64,000 nucleotides of DNA from Bradyrhizobium sp. 4. Lineage in GTDB: Bacteria; Pseudomonadota; Alphaproteobacteria; Rhizobiales; Xanthobacteraceae. Under the pieces are notes generated by a model. It made no database searches, was not told where the DNA came from, and worked only from the letters and a program-made list of their open reading frames with translations. The position numbers and the translations under genes were made by a program. Shown piece after piece: positions 17,825 to 26,075 of the stretch. The number at the start of each line of letters is the position of its first letter. Within the stretch, counting starts at the first letter, position 1. The stretch lies in the NCBI RefSeq assembly GCF_023100905.1, contig NZ_CP064686.1:1364001-1428000 (forward strand), in the 5' to 3' direction.

Positions 17825-18033
17825 TCAGTTATCTCCTATAGAGAGGACCGGAGTCCGCTAGGTTTTTGGGATTCAAGAAGGGCTCGCTGGCGTGCATATG
17901 CTGCGAAGCCGTTCTCAGCAGCTCGCAATGCGCCGACCGGACAACAACTGACTGAGGCCGGTCGCGAAGCTGCATCATGTGTGGGTCCTGTTCGATGACG
18001 AACGGGGATCTGTGACCTGAGTGGAAGGGTTCA

Positions 18034-19131
18034 CTAGCCACGGCATCCCACTTTCTTAAGAATGCTGCCGACAGCCGCAAGAAACGCATCCATCTGGCGC
18101 TTTGTACCGATGCTAACCCGAATGCACTCTTCCAGGCCGGGATCCGGAAAGAAGGCAACGAGGACGCTCTGGTCTAGCAACGCCGCCTGCCACCATCTGC
18201 CACCCTGGCCTACCGGCACACGGGCGAGGAGGAAGTTCGCGTGGGAAGGCGTTACGGAGAACCCAAATTCCGAGAGGGCGGCCGCTACGCGCTGACGCTC
18301 AGACCTGACGTGGCGATGGTTCTCCTCGTAGGCGTCGCGATGCGCAAGGACGCTCATGCCTACGGCATGAGCGACCACATTCATGTTAAAAACATTCTGG
18401 ATGTTGCGAAGCCGCCCAATCAGCTCGGGATGGCCGAAACCGAAGCCGACGCGAATGCCAGCGGCGGAATGACTCTTGGAAAGCGTGCGCAGGACCAGAA
18501 GATTCGAATGGCGCTCAATGAGGCGTAGGCCGTCCTCAGGTGCGAAATCGACATAAGCTTCGTCCAATACGATCAATCGGTCAGACCGTGTAACGAGGCG
18601 CTCGATCTCAGCGACCGGAACGAAGGTTCCGGTCGGATTGTTCGGATTGGCCAGCAGAATGAACTTGGCATGTTTAGCCGGACCGAAAAGCAGCTCGTCC
18701 ATCGGCAAGCAGTCGGGTTCAGACCAGGGAATTTCAATGAACCGGGCCCCTTGCAACATCGCAAGCTTGCGATTGAATGAGAAGCCGGGCGACATCATTG
18801 CGACGCCGTCGCCCGGGGCAAGAAAGGCTCTGTAAATGAGACTGAGGAGTTCAGACGATCCATTGCCGGCCATCACGCGATCAGTGGCAATCCCATAGGC
18901 CGCTGCGGCCGCTTGTCTCAAGCTGACATTGTCGTCTTCTGGATAGCGGTATTGCACCTCAAGAGCTGCAATCGCGCTTCGCATCACGATGGCTGGCAAG
19001 GGAAATGGGTTCTCATTCGTGTTCAGTTTCACGCAAGCATTGTCCGCGGTGGGCCGCCCGGACGGCAGAGCATCCAATTCGCGAGCCACCGGCGAGAGCG
19101 AGGAAAGCATAGTTTGCAGTTTTGCATCCAA
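18034..19131 (-). CDS. hisC: HisC-type aminotransferase
   Basis: A 365-residue class I/II PLP aminotransferase close to histidinol-phosphate aminotransferases: LNTNENPFPLP substrate loop, YRYPEDD, GNGSSELL, LANPNNPTGT (cofactor asparagine), LIVLDEAYVDFA (cofactor Asp), the Schiff-base lysine in TLSKSHSAAGIRVGF, and a C-terminal arginine in IRVSIGTKRQ. Native HisC makes histidinol-P, but no other his gene is near; copies in accessory DNA often act on aromatic or other amino acids, so the symbol is only a family label. ATG 19131 has an AAGGAAA ribosome site. Confidence 0.8.
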   Translation of the reverse strand: MDAKLQTMLSSLSPVARELDALPSGRPTADNACVKLNTNENPFPLPAIVMRSAIAALEVQYRYPEDDNVSLRQAAAAAYGIATDRVMAGNGSSELLSLIYRAFLAPGDGVAMMSPGFSFNRKLAMLQGARFIEIPWSEPDCLPMDELLFGPAKHAKFILLANPNNPTGTFVPVAEIERLVTRSDRLIVLDEAYVDFAPEDGLRLIERHSNLLVLRTLSKSHSAAGIRVGFGFGHPELIGRLRNIQNVFNMNVVAHAVGMSVLAHRDAYEENHRHVRSERQRVAAALSEFGFSVTPSHANFLLARVPVGQGGRWWQAALLDQSVLVAFFPDPGLEECIRVSIGTKRQMDAFLAAVGSILKKVGCRG

Positions 19132-19593
19132 TTTGGTGTTTTTCCTTTTGTCGGCGAGGGCAGTTGATGGCCTTCATCGAGCCTACGTGATGCGCGCGCT
19201 GTGTTCGGAGCCGGGAAGCGCAAGGCGTGCTTAAATGTGAGGGGTGGGGTGCATAGGCGGGCTCAGATCTAAGCGCCGCACCGGATCCGAGCCCGTCTCA
19301 ATGCCCGCGGCGATCAGCACGGATCGGATCAGGCGGGCGCACGGCGTTATCCCGGCGAATACCTGTTTCAAGAGGGGAGGAAACGCCACGTCCACTCGGC
19401 CGAACAACGCTGCTAACGTGGCTTGAACTCGCGTAATCCGCAGACAGACTGCGCACGCCTGACATGTTGCCACAAGCTACGTTCCTTCTAAAGAAGTCAT
19501 GGCAGCTCGCTCCCGAGAGCGAGGTGCGCATCAGTGTCACTAGGTGGAAGAAGCCACCGATGTTCGTTGGCCTTACGATTGTGGAAGTGATGC
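19132..19593. other. Intergenic, no firm gene
   Basis: An 80-aa leftward frame (19231-19473, GTG start) reads partly like protein (ATLAALFGRVDVAFPPLLKQ), but a competing overlapping frame exists and neither has a family. It contains the hisC promoter region. Confidence 0.3.
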
Positions 19594-19758
19594 TCACTCC
19601 AGTGGTACCAGACGAATGGGAACGTACTCTTCGGGCGGCCGTTCGGGCGCGTACGACAGCTGTGATAGCATTGCCGCGAGGGCGAGAAATGCCGCGACTG
19701 CGGCGACTGCGACGCACGTGACCAGCGCGCAATCGCGAGGCCTAGGATGGTTCATCAT
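19594..19758 (-). CDS. Tiny single-pass membrane protein, 54 aa
   Basis: Starts at tandem ATGs (19758, 19755) with GGAG about 10 nt upstream, reads MMNHPRPRDCALVTCVAVAA, then VAAFLALAAMLSQLSYAPER, and ends at TGA 19594-19596. One clear membrane helix with a short proline/glutamate tail. It lies in the same direction as, and about 500 bp downstream of, promoter element B. Too short for most gene callers; no family recognised. Confidence 0.4.
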   Translation of the reverse strand: MMNHPRPRDCALVTCVAVAAVAAFLALAAMLSQLSYAPERPPEEYVPIRLVPLE

Positions 19759-20163
19759 TCAACGCTCCGTGCGGTGTTGGTGCGGGCGGCCAGGTCTGCG
19801 CGACCCCTTCGACGGATTATCGCGCCAGCGGTAATCGATGGACCCAGGGGCGGCATTGTCTCCCTTGGAGTCGAATCGAACCGTGGCAATGGCCTTTCGA
19901 TTGAGCCCGAGGTTCGGCCGCAAGCGACCCGCGTGGCGTCGACGGTGCCCGCCCGTCTGACCGAGCCTGCCCATGCTTGAGCTGGGGCATAAGCGTAGCC
20001 TGCAACCTGCGGCAGATTGGCTTGAAGCCTTGAGCTTGGCGACATCGGCTGCCCCTGCAGCATTCTTCGTCGAGTGCGGCATGGAGGTAAAGGAGCGTGC
20101 CGGAGTCGCCGGCAATGGCCAAAGACGTTCATCCACCGAATTGCCCTCGCCCAGCGCTCTCAC
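19759..20163 (-). CDS. Uncertain ORF downstream of promoter B
   Basis: A 134-residue frame from GTG 20163 (GGAAG 7 nt upstream). The first 60 residues (STKNAAGAADVAKLKASSQS) look plausible; the middle becomes arginine-rich. The neighbouring frame has GYAYAPAQAWAG in the same stretch, so a frameshift is possible. It begins ~85 nt after the predicted start of promoter B. Low certainty. Confidence 0.25.
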   Translation of the reverse strand: MRALGEGNSVDERLWPLPATPARSFTSMPHSTKNAAGAADVAKLKASSQSAAGCRLRLCPSSSMGRLGQTGGHRRRHAGRLRPNLGLNRKAIATVRFDSKGDNAAPGSIDYRWRDNPSKGSRRPGRPHQHRTER

Positions 20164-20256
20164 CGGGAACTTCCAAAAGTGGTGCAGATCATTGGAGTCT
20201 CCATCGGCCTAGCCGGCGCTCTGTCCGTCGCCCCGCCGGTGCGTCGATACTTTTAG

Positions 20257-20287
20257 AAGGTACAATTTGACGCTACGTCCGGATCAA
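20257..20287 (-). promoter_or_regulatory. MerR-type promoter element, copy B
   Basis: Leftward: -35 TTGATC (complement of 20282-20287), 19-nt spacer with GGACGTAGCGTCA, -10 TACCTT (20257-20262). Would transcribe toward the 20163 ORF and the 54-aa membrane protein gene. Confidence 0.45.
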
Positions 20288-20459
20288 GTACTTCGAAGCG
20301 TGCTCGTCGAGCTTGGCAGAGCGAAGTCCCCAAGAGTGCCGACAACGCACATTCGCCAGGCGAATTGCTACGGGCCAACGATCCTCAGTCAGACAAGGAT
20401 CAGCATCAGCTCATTCAGTTAGAGACATTTGAGCAACCGAGTCCGGGCAGCCGGGTGCG

Positions 20460-21179
20460 TCAACTCTTTCCGAGCTGGCTTTCCAGCGCGGCGAGGGCGA
20501 GATCCAGGTATCGCATGAGGCTCGCATCCCAGCCGGCGAGATTGTGTGGTTCAGTCAATCGCGTCAGCACCTTCAGTATCATCGAGACAGTCGAATCAAC
20601 TCCTGCGATCTCAGTCAGCAGCGAACGGGCCTGACGCGCGACCGCATTTGGTCGCTCACCGCATGGCGGCTCGCCCCGATCCATGCAGCTTCGTAGCTCG
20701 TCCCGAATCTTGCGCCACCGATCTTCGCGGCTAGCGTTAGAGGCGCATGTGCAGATGGCCGAGGGGGTACGTTCCTGAATCCGCGACATTGCATCTAACG
20801 TGGCCGGCAGCTCGTCGACACTAACTTCTGTCTCACCTTGCGTCGTCATATTGCGCAATCGATCCCGTAATAATGTCGCCCGCGCGACTTGAATTTCAAT
20901 TCGCTCGAGATGGTTGCGCAATAGGTCCGTGAGAGACGACCGTCCCTCGATGGCTTTGCGGATCTCAGGAAGCGAGAAGCCGAGCTCACGCAAGGCCCGT
21001 ATCTGGCAGACGCGTTGTAGGCTTTCACGATCGTACATGCGGTGACCGCCACCGGTACGTTCCGCGACCGTCAACAACCCCGTATGTTCGTAATGATGCA
21101 GAGTGCGTACCGTTACGCCGGTCGCCTCTGCAAGTTCTCCAATGCGCCATCGGCGCCGTCGTGGTGTGGCTTTTGTCAT
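20460..21179 (-). CDS. MerR-family transcriptional regulator
   Basis: A 239-residue protein. The MerR winged helix fills residues ~13-82: RIGELAEATGVTVRTLHHYE, then the H-x-R-x-Y-D wing (GGGHRMYDRESLQ) and IRALRELGFSLPEIRKAIEG. A dimerisation coiled coil follows (RNHLERIEIQVARATLLRDR), then a ~120-residue helical effector region containing CTCASN and SCMDRGEPPC. That tail recalls the TipA/Mta branch, which senses drugs or metabolites. A TTG three codons upstream was rejected in favour of ATG 21179. Its start is 16 nt from the -10 of element C, whose spacer has a near-perfect dyad, so autoregulation is likely. Confidence 0.85.
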   Translation of the reverse strand: MTKATPRRRRWRIGELAEATGVTVRTLHHYEHTGLLTVAERTGGGHRMYDRESLQRVCQIRALRELGFSLPEIRKAIEGRSSLTDLLRNHLERIEIQVARATLLRDRLRNMTTQGETEVSVDELPATLDAMSRIQERTPSAICTCASNASREDRWRKIRDELRSCMDRGEPPCGERPNAVARQARSLLTEIAGVDSTVSMILKVLTRLTEPHNLAGWDASLMRYLDLALAALESQLGKS

Positions 21180-21194
21180 GGTCCTCAATTTGCA

Positions 21195-21225
21195 AGCCTA
21201 CAACCTGACGTCACGTGAGAATCAA
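21195..21225 (-). promoter_or_regulatory. MerR operator-promoter, copy C (merR gene)
   Basis: Leftward: -35 TTGATT (complement of 21220-21225), 19-nt spacer CTCACGTGACGTCAGGTTG, -10 TAGGCT (21195-21200). The spacer contains CTCACGT-G-ACGTCAG, the best dyad of the six copies. It lies immediately upstream of the merR-family gene, matching the self-regulation common in this family. Confidence 0.65.
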
Positions 21226-21293
21226 GTGATTTCAATGATCTAGATGATGGTCTCTCGCTGCGAACCCCAGGAGCACTGAGCGCATGCTGTTAA

Positions 21294-21497
21294 TCAATCA
21301 GCCGAGACAAGTGCAAGCATCAAGTTCGCCAGCGACGCCAATTCGTCCCTCGCTGCGCGTTGCATCACAAGTCTGGCGATCGCTACGCGATTCTCGCCGG
21401 TTCGCATGCATGTCGGTAAAGACCCGATTGCTCGATCAAAAAGGTTTCCCAAGCTCGCGAGATCCTCCGGGTCGTAGACTCCGCTCGGCTTCTCCAA
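21294..21497 (-). CDS. Small conserved hypothetical protein, 67 aa
   Basis: Read from TTG 21497 (GGAG 8 nt upstream): VYDPEDLASLGNLFDRAIGS, then LPTCMRTGENRVAIARLVMQ and RAARDELASLANLM. This helical pattern (PEDL..L..LFD.A...LP...RT..NR..IA..) is familiar from many short rhizobial hypotheticals of unknown function. The ORF extends upstream in frame, but that part is not protein-like. It is upstream of merR on the same strand, before element C. Confidence 0.5.
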   Translation of the reverse strand: MEKPSGVYDPEDLASLGNLFDRAIGSLPTCMRTGENRVAIARLVMQRAARDELASLANLMLALVSAD

Positions 21498-22292
21498 CAG
21501 TATGCTCCTTTCATTGCGGCACCTTCGCTGCACGTGGGGAAGCCGTTTGGCTGTGGTAGGGCAAAAAGAAGACGGAGCGGCGACGTGCGCGAAAGAATGT
21601 GACAGGTGCGTTCGTGTGGTGCCGTTGTGCAACACGGCGTTTACTTCCCTTTTGTCCAACACTGCCTGACCGAAACTGTGCAATTTCCGCTGGATGCTGG
21701 CGCAGCAGCGGCCATTTGCTGTCTGATCGCCACGCGAAGCGAAAGCAGGTACATGCCACCCCGCTTGCTCTTGAGACACAGCTTCACGAACGGCTGCCCA
21801 GACAAAGTACTGATCTGATCAGATGGGTGGCGCGGCCGCCCGCTCGGCACCTAGCAGCGTTTTCGACGCGCTGCTAGTCTGTTGATGGCTTTGTGGCCGC
21901 GAAGGCGTTGTTCGCGCATGGCAACATCGGGTTTTGGAATGCCACAAGATGATGGCTGCTCTTCAACGGCGAAAGTCTGCGACGCAAAGCGCCAGTATAA
22001 TGAGAGAAGGCGGGCCGCAAAACCATTTCCGGCATGTATCTCAACGCGAGCGCACCTCGCGCGGTTGGCGAAGCGTTACTCGCGATTGAGGACGGAGCCT
22101 CGAAGGATCGCTCCGATATCCGTCGGACGTGGAGGCACACTCAAAACGGGCAACACGCCCCCGGCGCCGCGCGGGCGCGCCGGGAAACAACGACGTGCCA
22201 TAGCTCCTACAGCAATAACTCGCATATCCAGACGTGAGCCGGATCAGTGTTGCGCAGCACAGTCCCTTGCTCGTCCAGAAGCTCACTCACTT
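21498..22292. other. Intergenic, no supported gene
   Basis: Open frames exist on both strands, but none has protein-like composition. No repeat or IS end was found. Confidence 0.4.
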
Positions 22293-22577
22293 TCATTCAC
22301 GAACAGTATCGCTTTGGTGTGCGAGCGCTGGACATAGATGCTTTGGGTAAGATTGGCAAATCATGTTACCGCACCGAAGTAGCTCTTCGAGGTCAGCGGT
22401 GAGTGGCCGCAACTCGGGACCAACGGCGGCGGCATCCCGCGCGCGACGCGCCACGACACTCTCGAATAACACCACTGTCGCGATCCGAAAGGATGACCTG
22501 CACCCACCGATCCGATGTGGTGCTTTGGCATTGCTGCTGCGATCACCGGGAGAGTAGACGGCAAGGAGAATGCCCAC
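22293..22577 (-). CDS. Hypothetical ORF downstream of promoter D
   Basis: A 94-residue frame from GTG 22577. The stretch FRIATVVLFESVVARRARDA, then PELRPLTADLEELLRCGNMI looks protein-like. No clear ribosome site and no family. It starts ~60 nt downstream of the predicted start of promoter element D, its only contextual support. Confidence 0.3.
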   Translation of the reverse strand: MGILLAVYSPGDRSSNAKAPHRIGGCRSSFRIATVVLFESVVARRARDAAAVGPELRPLTADLEELLRCGNMICQSYPKHLCPALAHQSDTVRE

Positions 22578-22642
22578 CGGCAGGTTAAGAGCGGTGTGGG
22601 TGCCTGCCAGTGTCCACGTTTGCAGCCTCGATCGCAGGTCTT

Positions 22643-22673
22643 AGTCTACAACCTGACGCGGTGTACGATTCGA
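22643..22673 (-). promoter_or_regulatory. MerR-type promoter element, copy D
   Basis: Leftward: -35 TCGAAT (complement of 22668-22673), 19-nt spacer with GTACACCGCGTCAGGTTG, -10 TAGACT (22643-22648). The left half of the dyad is degraded, so this may be the weakest copy. Confidence 0.35.
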
Positions 22674-22972
22674 GGGATTTTAGTGCCAAGGCCTGATTTC
22701 GTTCATCTGACTGGCCGGATCATTTCGCGAGCTCTGAGCCTCAGCTCATGTAGAACAGTGCGATGCAGCCGTCGTGTCAGGCAAGTCAGGCGGAGCGCCG
22801 CCGAACGAGCTGTATGAAGCGCAAGATCGTCACGCCAGCGCGAGATCAAGAGCGCGGCCGACCCGATCAAACTACGCTCAAACGCGCCAATCCGTACACC
22901 AGCGAGGACCGGAGCCTCAAGCCTGGCGTAGATCTGGTTAACCGAGATTAGATCGCAAACGGCCGAACAATG

Positions 22973-23917
22973 CTAGAACGGGCCGTGACATTGGTTGGTC
23001 TCGGACGGAGAGACCATCATGGATGCCTCTTGCAAGAACATGTTGCGCATCCAAATGCTTGCAGGATCAGTATTATGAATGGCCGGCCACTGGACGGCCT
23101 CGGTGAATGTGAGAAGTCGCAGCGGAGGTTCGATGACCCGCAGGGGCATCGTGTCTGCGAAATGGCTGACCAGTCTTGAGGGCATACTCGCTATACGGTT
23201 GGTGCCCAATAACATAGGCGGAATCATACCAAAACCCTGCACTGCGACCTCGGTGCGTATCTTGAAACCATGCTCGAGCAAGAGCCATTCGTGAAAGGAG
23301 GGCCTCAGGGAGCCCCCGAACCGGGCTTCCACGTGCCCGATCGACATGTACTTCTCGAACGTAAGTCGCGGCGCCAGCTGCTTGTTCATGGGGCAGCCCA
23401 CGCAAACGAACGTGTCCTCAAACAGTGCCGCCTTGGGATGCGCACTCGACATGAACATCTCCGGATACATGAGAAAATCGACTTCACCGCGCCGGAGAAG
23501 TTCATCGGGTTCCTCTAAGGGCGGCAGCAACTCGAAATTGATCGTCGGAGCTTCCCGCGCGACGCGGTCCACGATTCTTCGAAGAAACACGACAGTCATG
23601 AAGTCGGACAGGATGATCCTGAATCGCCGATTCGATTGAGACGGAGTGAAGCCCTCCGGAGAAATGATGGAGAGCTGAATGTGAGCGAGAGCCTCGCGAA
23701 TTGGGGCTGCGAGCGCTTGAGCCCGCGGCGTTGGGACAAGCTTCCGACCCCTCATCGTGAATAGCTCATCGCGAAAGTAAGTGCGAAGCCGCGCGACGGC
23801 AGCACTCATGGCAGGTTGACTGAGGTTGATGCTTCTTGCCGCCGCCGTGAGATTGCCTTGCGTCACCAGGGCGTCGAACGCGACGAGGAGATTCAGATCG
23901 AGGCCCTTGAAACGCAT
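22973..23917 (-). CDS. nodD: NodD, LysR-type activator of nod genes
   Basis: A 314-residue LysR-type protein that binds nod boxes and activates nodulation genes when plant flavonoids are present. The start MRFKGLDLNLLVAFDALVTQ is the canonical NodD N-terminus, followed by the HTH (NLTAAARSINLSQPAMSAAV). The effector domain is full length, with FRIILSDFMTVVFLRRIVDR and LLPPLEEPDELLRRGEVDFL. The frame is open to 23995 but the family start is ATG 23917. It is divergent from the nod operon; the nod box begins 11 bp upstream of its start, so NodD may also repress itself. By position it matches nodD1 of bradyrhizobia; no second nodD is in the window. Confidence 0.95.
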   Translation of the reverse strand: MRFKGLDLNLLVAFDALVTQGNLTAAARSINLSQPAMSAAVARLRTYFRDELFTMRGRKLVPTPRAQALAAPIREALAHIQLSIISPEGFTPSQSNRRFRIILSDFMTVVFLRRIVDRVAREAPTINFELLPPLEEPDELLRRGEVDFLMYPEMFMSSAHPKAALFEDTFVCVGCPMNKQLAPRLTFEKYMSIGHVEARFGGSLRPSFHEWLLLEHGFKIRTEVAVQGFGMIPPMLLGTNRIASMPSRLVSHFADTMPLRVIEPPLRLLTFTEAVQWPAIHNTDPASIWMRNMFLQEASMMVSPSETNQCHGPF

Positions 23918-23928
23918 AATCTTGAGTG

Positions 23929-23975
23929 ATCCACCGTGTGAATGTGTTCTATCGATACAATCGATTTTACCATTT
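23929..23975 (+). promoter_or_regulatory. nod box upstream of the nod operon
   Basis: Contains the conserved blocks in order: ATCCACCGTGTGAATG, then ATCGATACAATCGATTTTACCA split as ATCGATACAATC and GATTTTACCA, ending in CATTTG. These match the ~47-bp NodD-binding nod box. It lies between divergent nodD and the rightward nod operon and is the only nod box I found in the window. Confidence 0.92.
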
Positions 23976-24359
23976 GTACCGACTGAGGATAGCAAAGGAT
24001 AGTTTAGCGAGATGCCAGATCTATCAGAATGGTTACAAATCGTAGCGCGTCTCAGCCCAGCGCCAGGGATCGATCAAGACATCTGGACCGTGCGGTCGCA
24101 GTTTCGCGCGTGTTGCGCAAGTCCTATCTCGGCGAGCTAGCACGGTGGGGATCCGCAAATGTGCGTGGGCGTATAGGACGAGCAAACCATCGTATGGCTT
24201 CGCCAACCCATTCTATACCGGCCGTGTACCGCTGTAGAATTGAGCGAACGCTTAACCTGACCGTAGATTTCCCTCCAGTTGGACCCCTTCGGTTGCGGGT
24301 GCCAAATGTGTTTTGGTCGCATCCGATTGCGTCCTTGCTGCGGAGAAATCGTGCCGAAC
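23976..24359. other. nod operon leader
   Basis: About 385 nt between the nod box and the first recognisable ORF of the operon. Bradyrhizobia usually have a small gene of unknown role (nodY/nodK) between the nod box and nodA. No separate ORF resembling one was identified here; the receiver ORF that follows occupies that position. Confidence 0.4.
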
Positions 24360-24776
24360 ATGCAAGCGAAGCCGTCCTTCGTGAATCTGATGCGAGTTGC
24401 GCACACGCTCGACGTCGTATCCATTGTGAATGCAGATCGGTCAGTGCGTGAAGATCTGACAGATATGGTGTTTTCGGCGGGTTACGTACCCGAACCCTTC
24501 GAGAGCGCAGACGAGTTCTTGAAATCGGGCCGCCGTTTGATCACGTCGTGCTTGATCGCGGACATGCAGTCGAGCGTGATGAGTGGCTTTGAGCTTTTCC
24601 ATCATCTGGCTGCATCCGGACGCGCGATTCCCACCGTTCTGCTCACAGACAGCTTCGAAAACGATATGAGGCGAGTCCTGCAAACTGGACTCCAGTTTTT
24701 GAGCAAGCCTTTCGAGCGTAGCGAACTGCTGGCGTGCGTCAGGAGCCAGATAATGAATAGGAATTACTCTCTATGA
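24360..24776 (+). CDS. Stand-alone receiver-domain protein, first nod operon ORF
   Basis: A 138-residue protein made of one response-regulator receiver domain. Expected features are visible: the acidic start VVSIVNADRSVREDL, the phospho-acceptor Asp in CLIADMQSSVMSGFELFHHL, the Thr/Ser strand AIPTVLLTDSFE, and the conserved Lys in FLSKPFERSELL. There is no output domain. FixJ/NodW-type receivers are the nearest style. Its stop overlaps the nodA start as ATGA (24773-24776), so the two are translationally coupled, downstream of the nod box. The slot is that of nodY/nodK in other bradyrhizobia; whether it is that gene cannot be settled here. The frame is open to 24279; ATG 24360 or 24390 are candidate starts. 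Confidence 0.65.
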   Translation: MQAKPSFVNLMRVAHTLDVVSIVNADRSVREDLTDMVFSAGYVPEPFESADEFLKSGRRLITSCLIADMQSSVMSGFELFHHLAASGRAIPTVLLTDSFENDMRRVLQTGLQFLSKPFERSELLACVRSQIMNRNYSL

Positions 24777-25405
24777 AAATGATCGCGCCCGGATCCACAC
24801 GGGGTGCTTCGGCGCGCCCTCCAGTTCGTTGGAGGCTGTGCTGGGAGAATGAGCTTCAACTTGCTGACCATATTGAGTTGTCCGACTTCTTCCGGAAGAC
24901 CTATGGTCCGACCGGGGCATTCAATGCAAAGCCCTTTGAAGGTCATCGAAGCTGGGCCGGCGCAAGGCCTGAGATTCGCGCAATCGGCTACGATGATCGT
25001 GGTGTTGCGATTCACATCGGCGCACTGCGCCGCTTCATAAAAGTGGGTGAGGTCGATCTGCTTGTGGCTGAACTCGGATTGTACGGGGTGCGCCCGGATC
25101 TCGAGGGGCTCGGCATCAGCCACTCCATCCGCGTGATGTATCCCGTATTGCGAGATCTTGGGGTGCCGTTCGGTTTTGGCACGGTCCGATCTGCCCTGCA
25201 GAAACATATTACCAGGCTGCTCGGGCGACAGGGATTAGCGACTGTTCTGCCAGGGCTCCGTGTCCGGTCCGCTCGTCCGGATATCTATCTCACTGTGCCT
25301 CCGACGCGCGTGGAGGACGTGGTCGGCCTCGTTCTGCCGATTGCGAGGCCAATGAGCGAATGGCCGGCCGGTGAGATGATTGAACGGAACGGGCCAGAAC
25401 TGTGA
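24773..25405 (+). CDS. nodA: NodA N-acyltransferase
   Basis: A 210-residue protein that transfers a fatty acyl chain to the free amino group of the chitooligosaccharide made by NodC and NodB, a core Nod-factor step in the cytoplasm. Conserved NodA blocks are intact: LSDFFRKTYGPTGAFNA, FEGHRSWAGARPEIRAIGYD, LRRFIKVGEVDLLVAELGLY and GTVRSALQKH. Length equals known NodA. The N-terminal 20 residues are more variable. Start ATG 24773 overlaps the upstream receiver ORF; ATG 24779 is possible. nodB overlaps its stop by 4 nt. Confidence 0.96.
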   Translation: MKMIAPGSTRGASARPPVRWRLCWENELQLADHIELSDFFRKTYGPTGAFNAKPFEGHRSWAGARPEIRAIGYDDRGVAIHIGALRRFIKVGEVDLLVAELGLYGVRPDLEGLGISHSIRVMYPVLRDLGVPFGFGTVRSALQKHITRLLGRQGLATVLPGLRVRSARPDIYLTVPPTRVEDVVGLVLPIARPMSEWPAGEMIERNGPEL

Positions 25406-26061
25406 CGTCCGCAGACAACGAGACTGAAGCGCGGAGCGACTGCGCCGACTCGGGCGGAGAGCGCTGTGTCTATCTGACGTTTGATGATGGTCCCAACCCG
25501 CATTGCACGCCGGCTATCCTGGATGTGCTGGCGCAGCATCGGGCCCCCGCCACTTTCTGCGTGATTGGTGCATATGCAGCGGGCCAGCCGGAGCTGATCC
25601 AGCGCATCATTGCAGAAGGCCACGAACTCGCAAACCACACAATGACGCACCCGGATTTATCCAAATGCATGCCGGATGAGGTGGAATACGAGATCCTAAC
25701 GACGAACAAGGTCATCGGAATGGCCTGCCCGCGAGCCTCTGTGCGGCACATGCGTGCGCCGTATGGGACTTGGACCAAGGAGGCCCTCGCCGTGTCGGCG
25801 AAGGCCGAACTGGCAGCCCTGCACTGGTCAGTGGACCCGCAAGACTGGTCTCGTCCTGGCGGCGAGGCGATTGTTGCCGCGGTGCTGGCCTCGGTCCGGC
25901 CGGGAGCAATCGTGCTCCTGCACGACGGGTGCCCTCCCGACGAGTTGAAACGCTGCCCTCACTCTAGTCGGCGCGACCAGACCGTGACGGCGCTCGCCCA
26001 GCTCATTCCAGCACTGCATGACCTTGGATTTGCAATCCGGTCGCTTCCTCAAACTCACTGA
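25402..26061 (+). CDS. nodB: NodB chitooligosaccharide deacetylase
   Basis: A 219-residue polysaccharide-deacetylase (carbohydrate esterase 4) that removes the N-acetyl group from the non-reducing end of the Nod-factor backbone. Catalytic motifs present: YLTFDDGPNP (base Asp and metal Asp), ELANHTMTHPDL (metal His pair H-x3-H), RAPYGTW and VLLHDG. It starts with GTG overlapping the nodA stop by 4 nt (translational coupling). The ~18-residue N-terminal extension before the domain is as expected. Confidence 0.95.
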   Translation: MTSADNETEARSDCADSGGERCVYLTFDDGPNPHCTPAILDVLAQHRAPATFCVIGAYAAGQPELIQRIIAEGHELANHTMTHPDLSKCMPDEVEYEILTTNKVIGMACPRASVRHMRAPYGTWTKEALAVSAKAELAALHWSVDPQDWSRPGGEAIVAAVLASVRPGAIVLLHDGCPPDELKRCPHSSRRDQTVTALAQLIPALHDLGFAIRSLPQTH

Positions 26062-26075
26062 ATAGATCAAATCAC

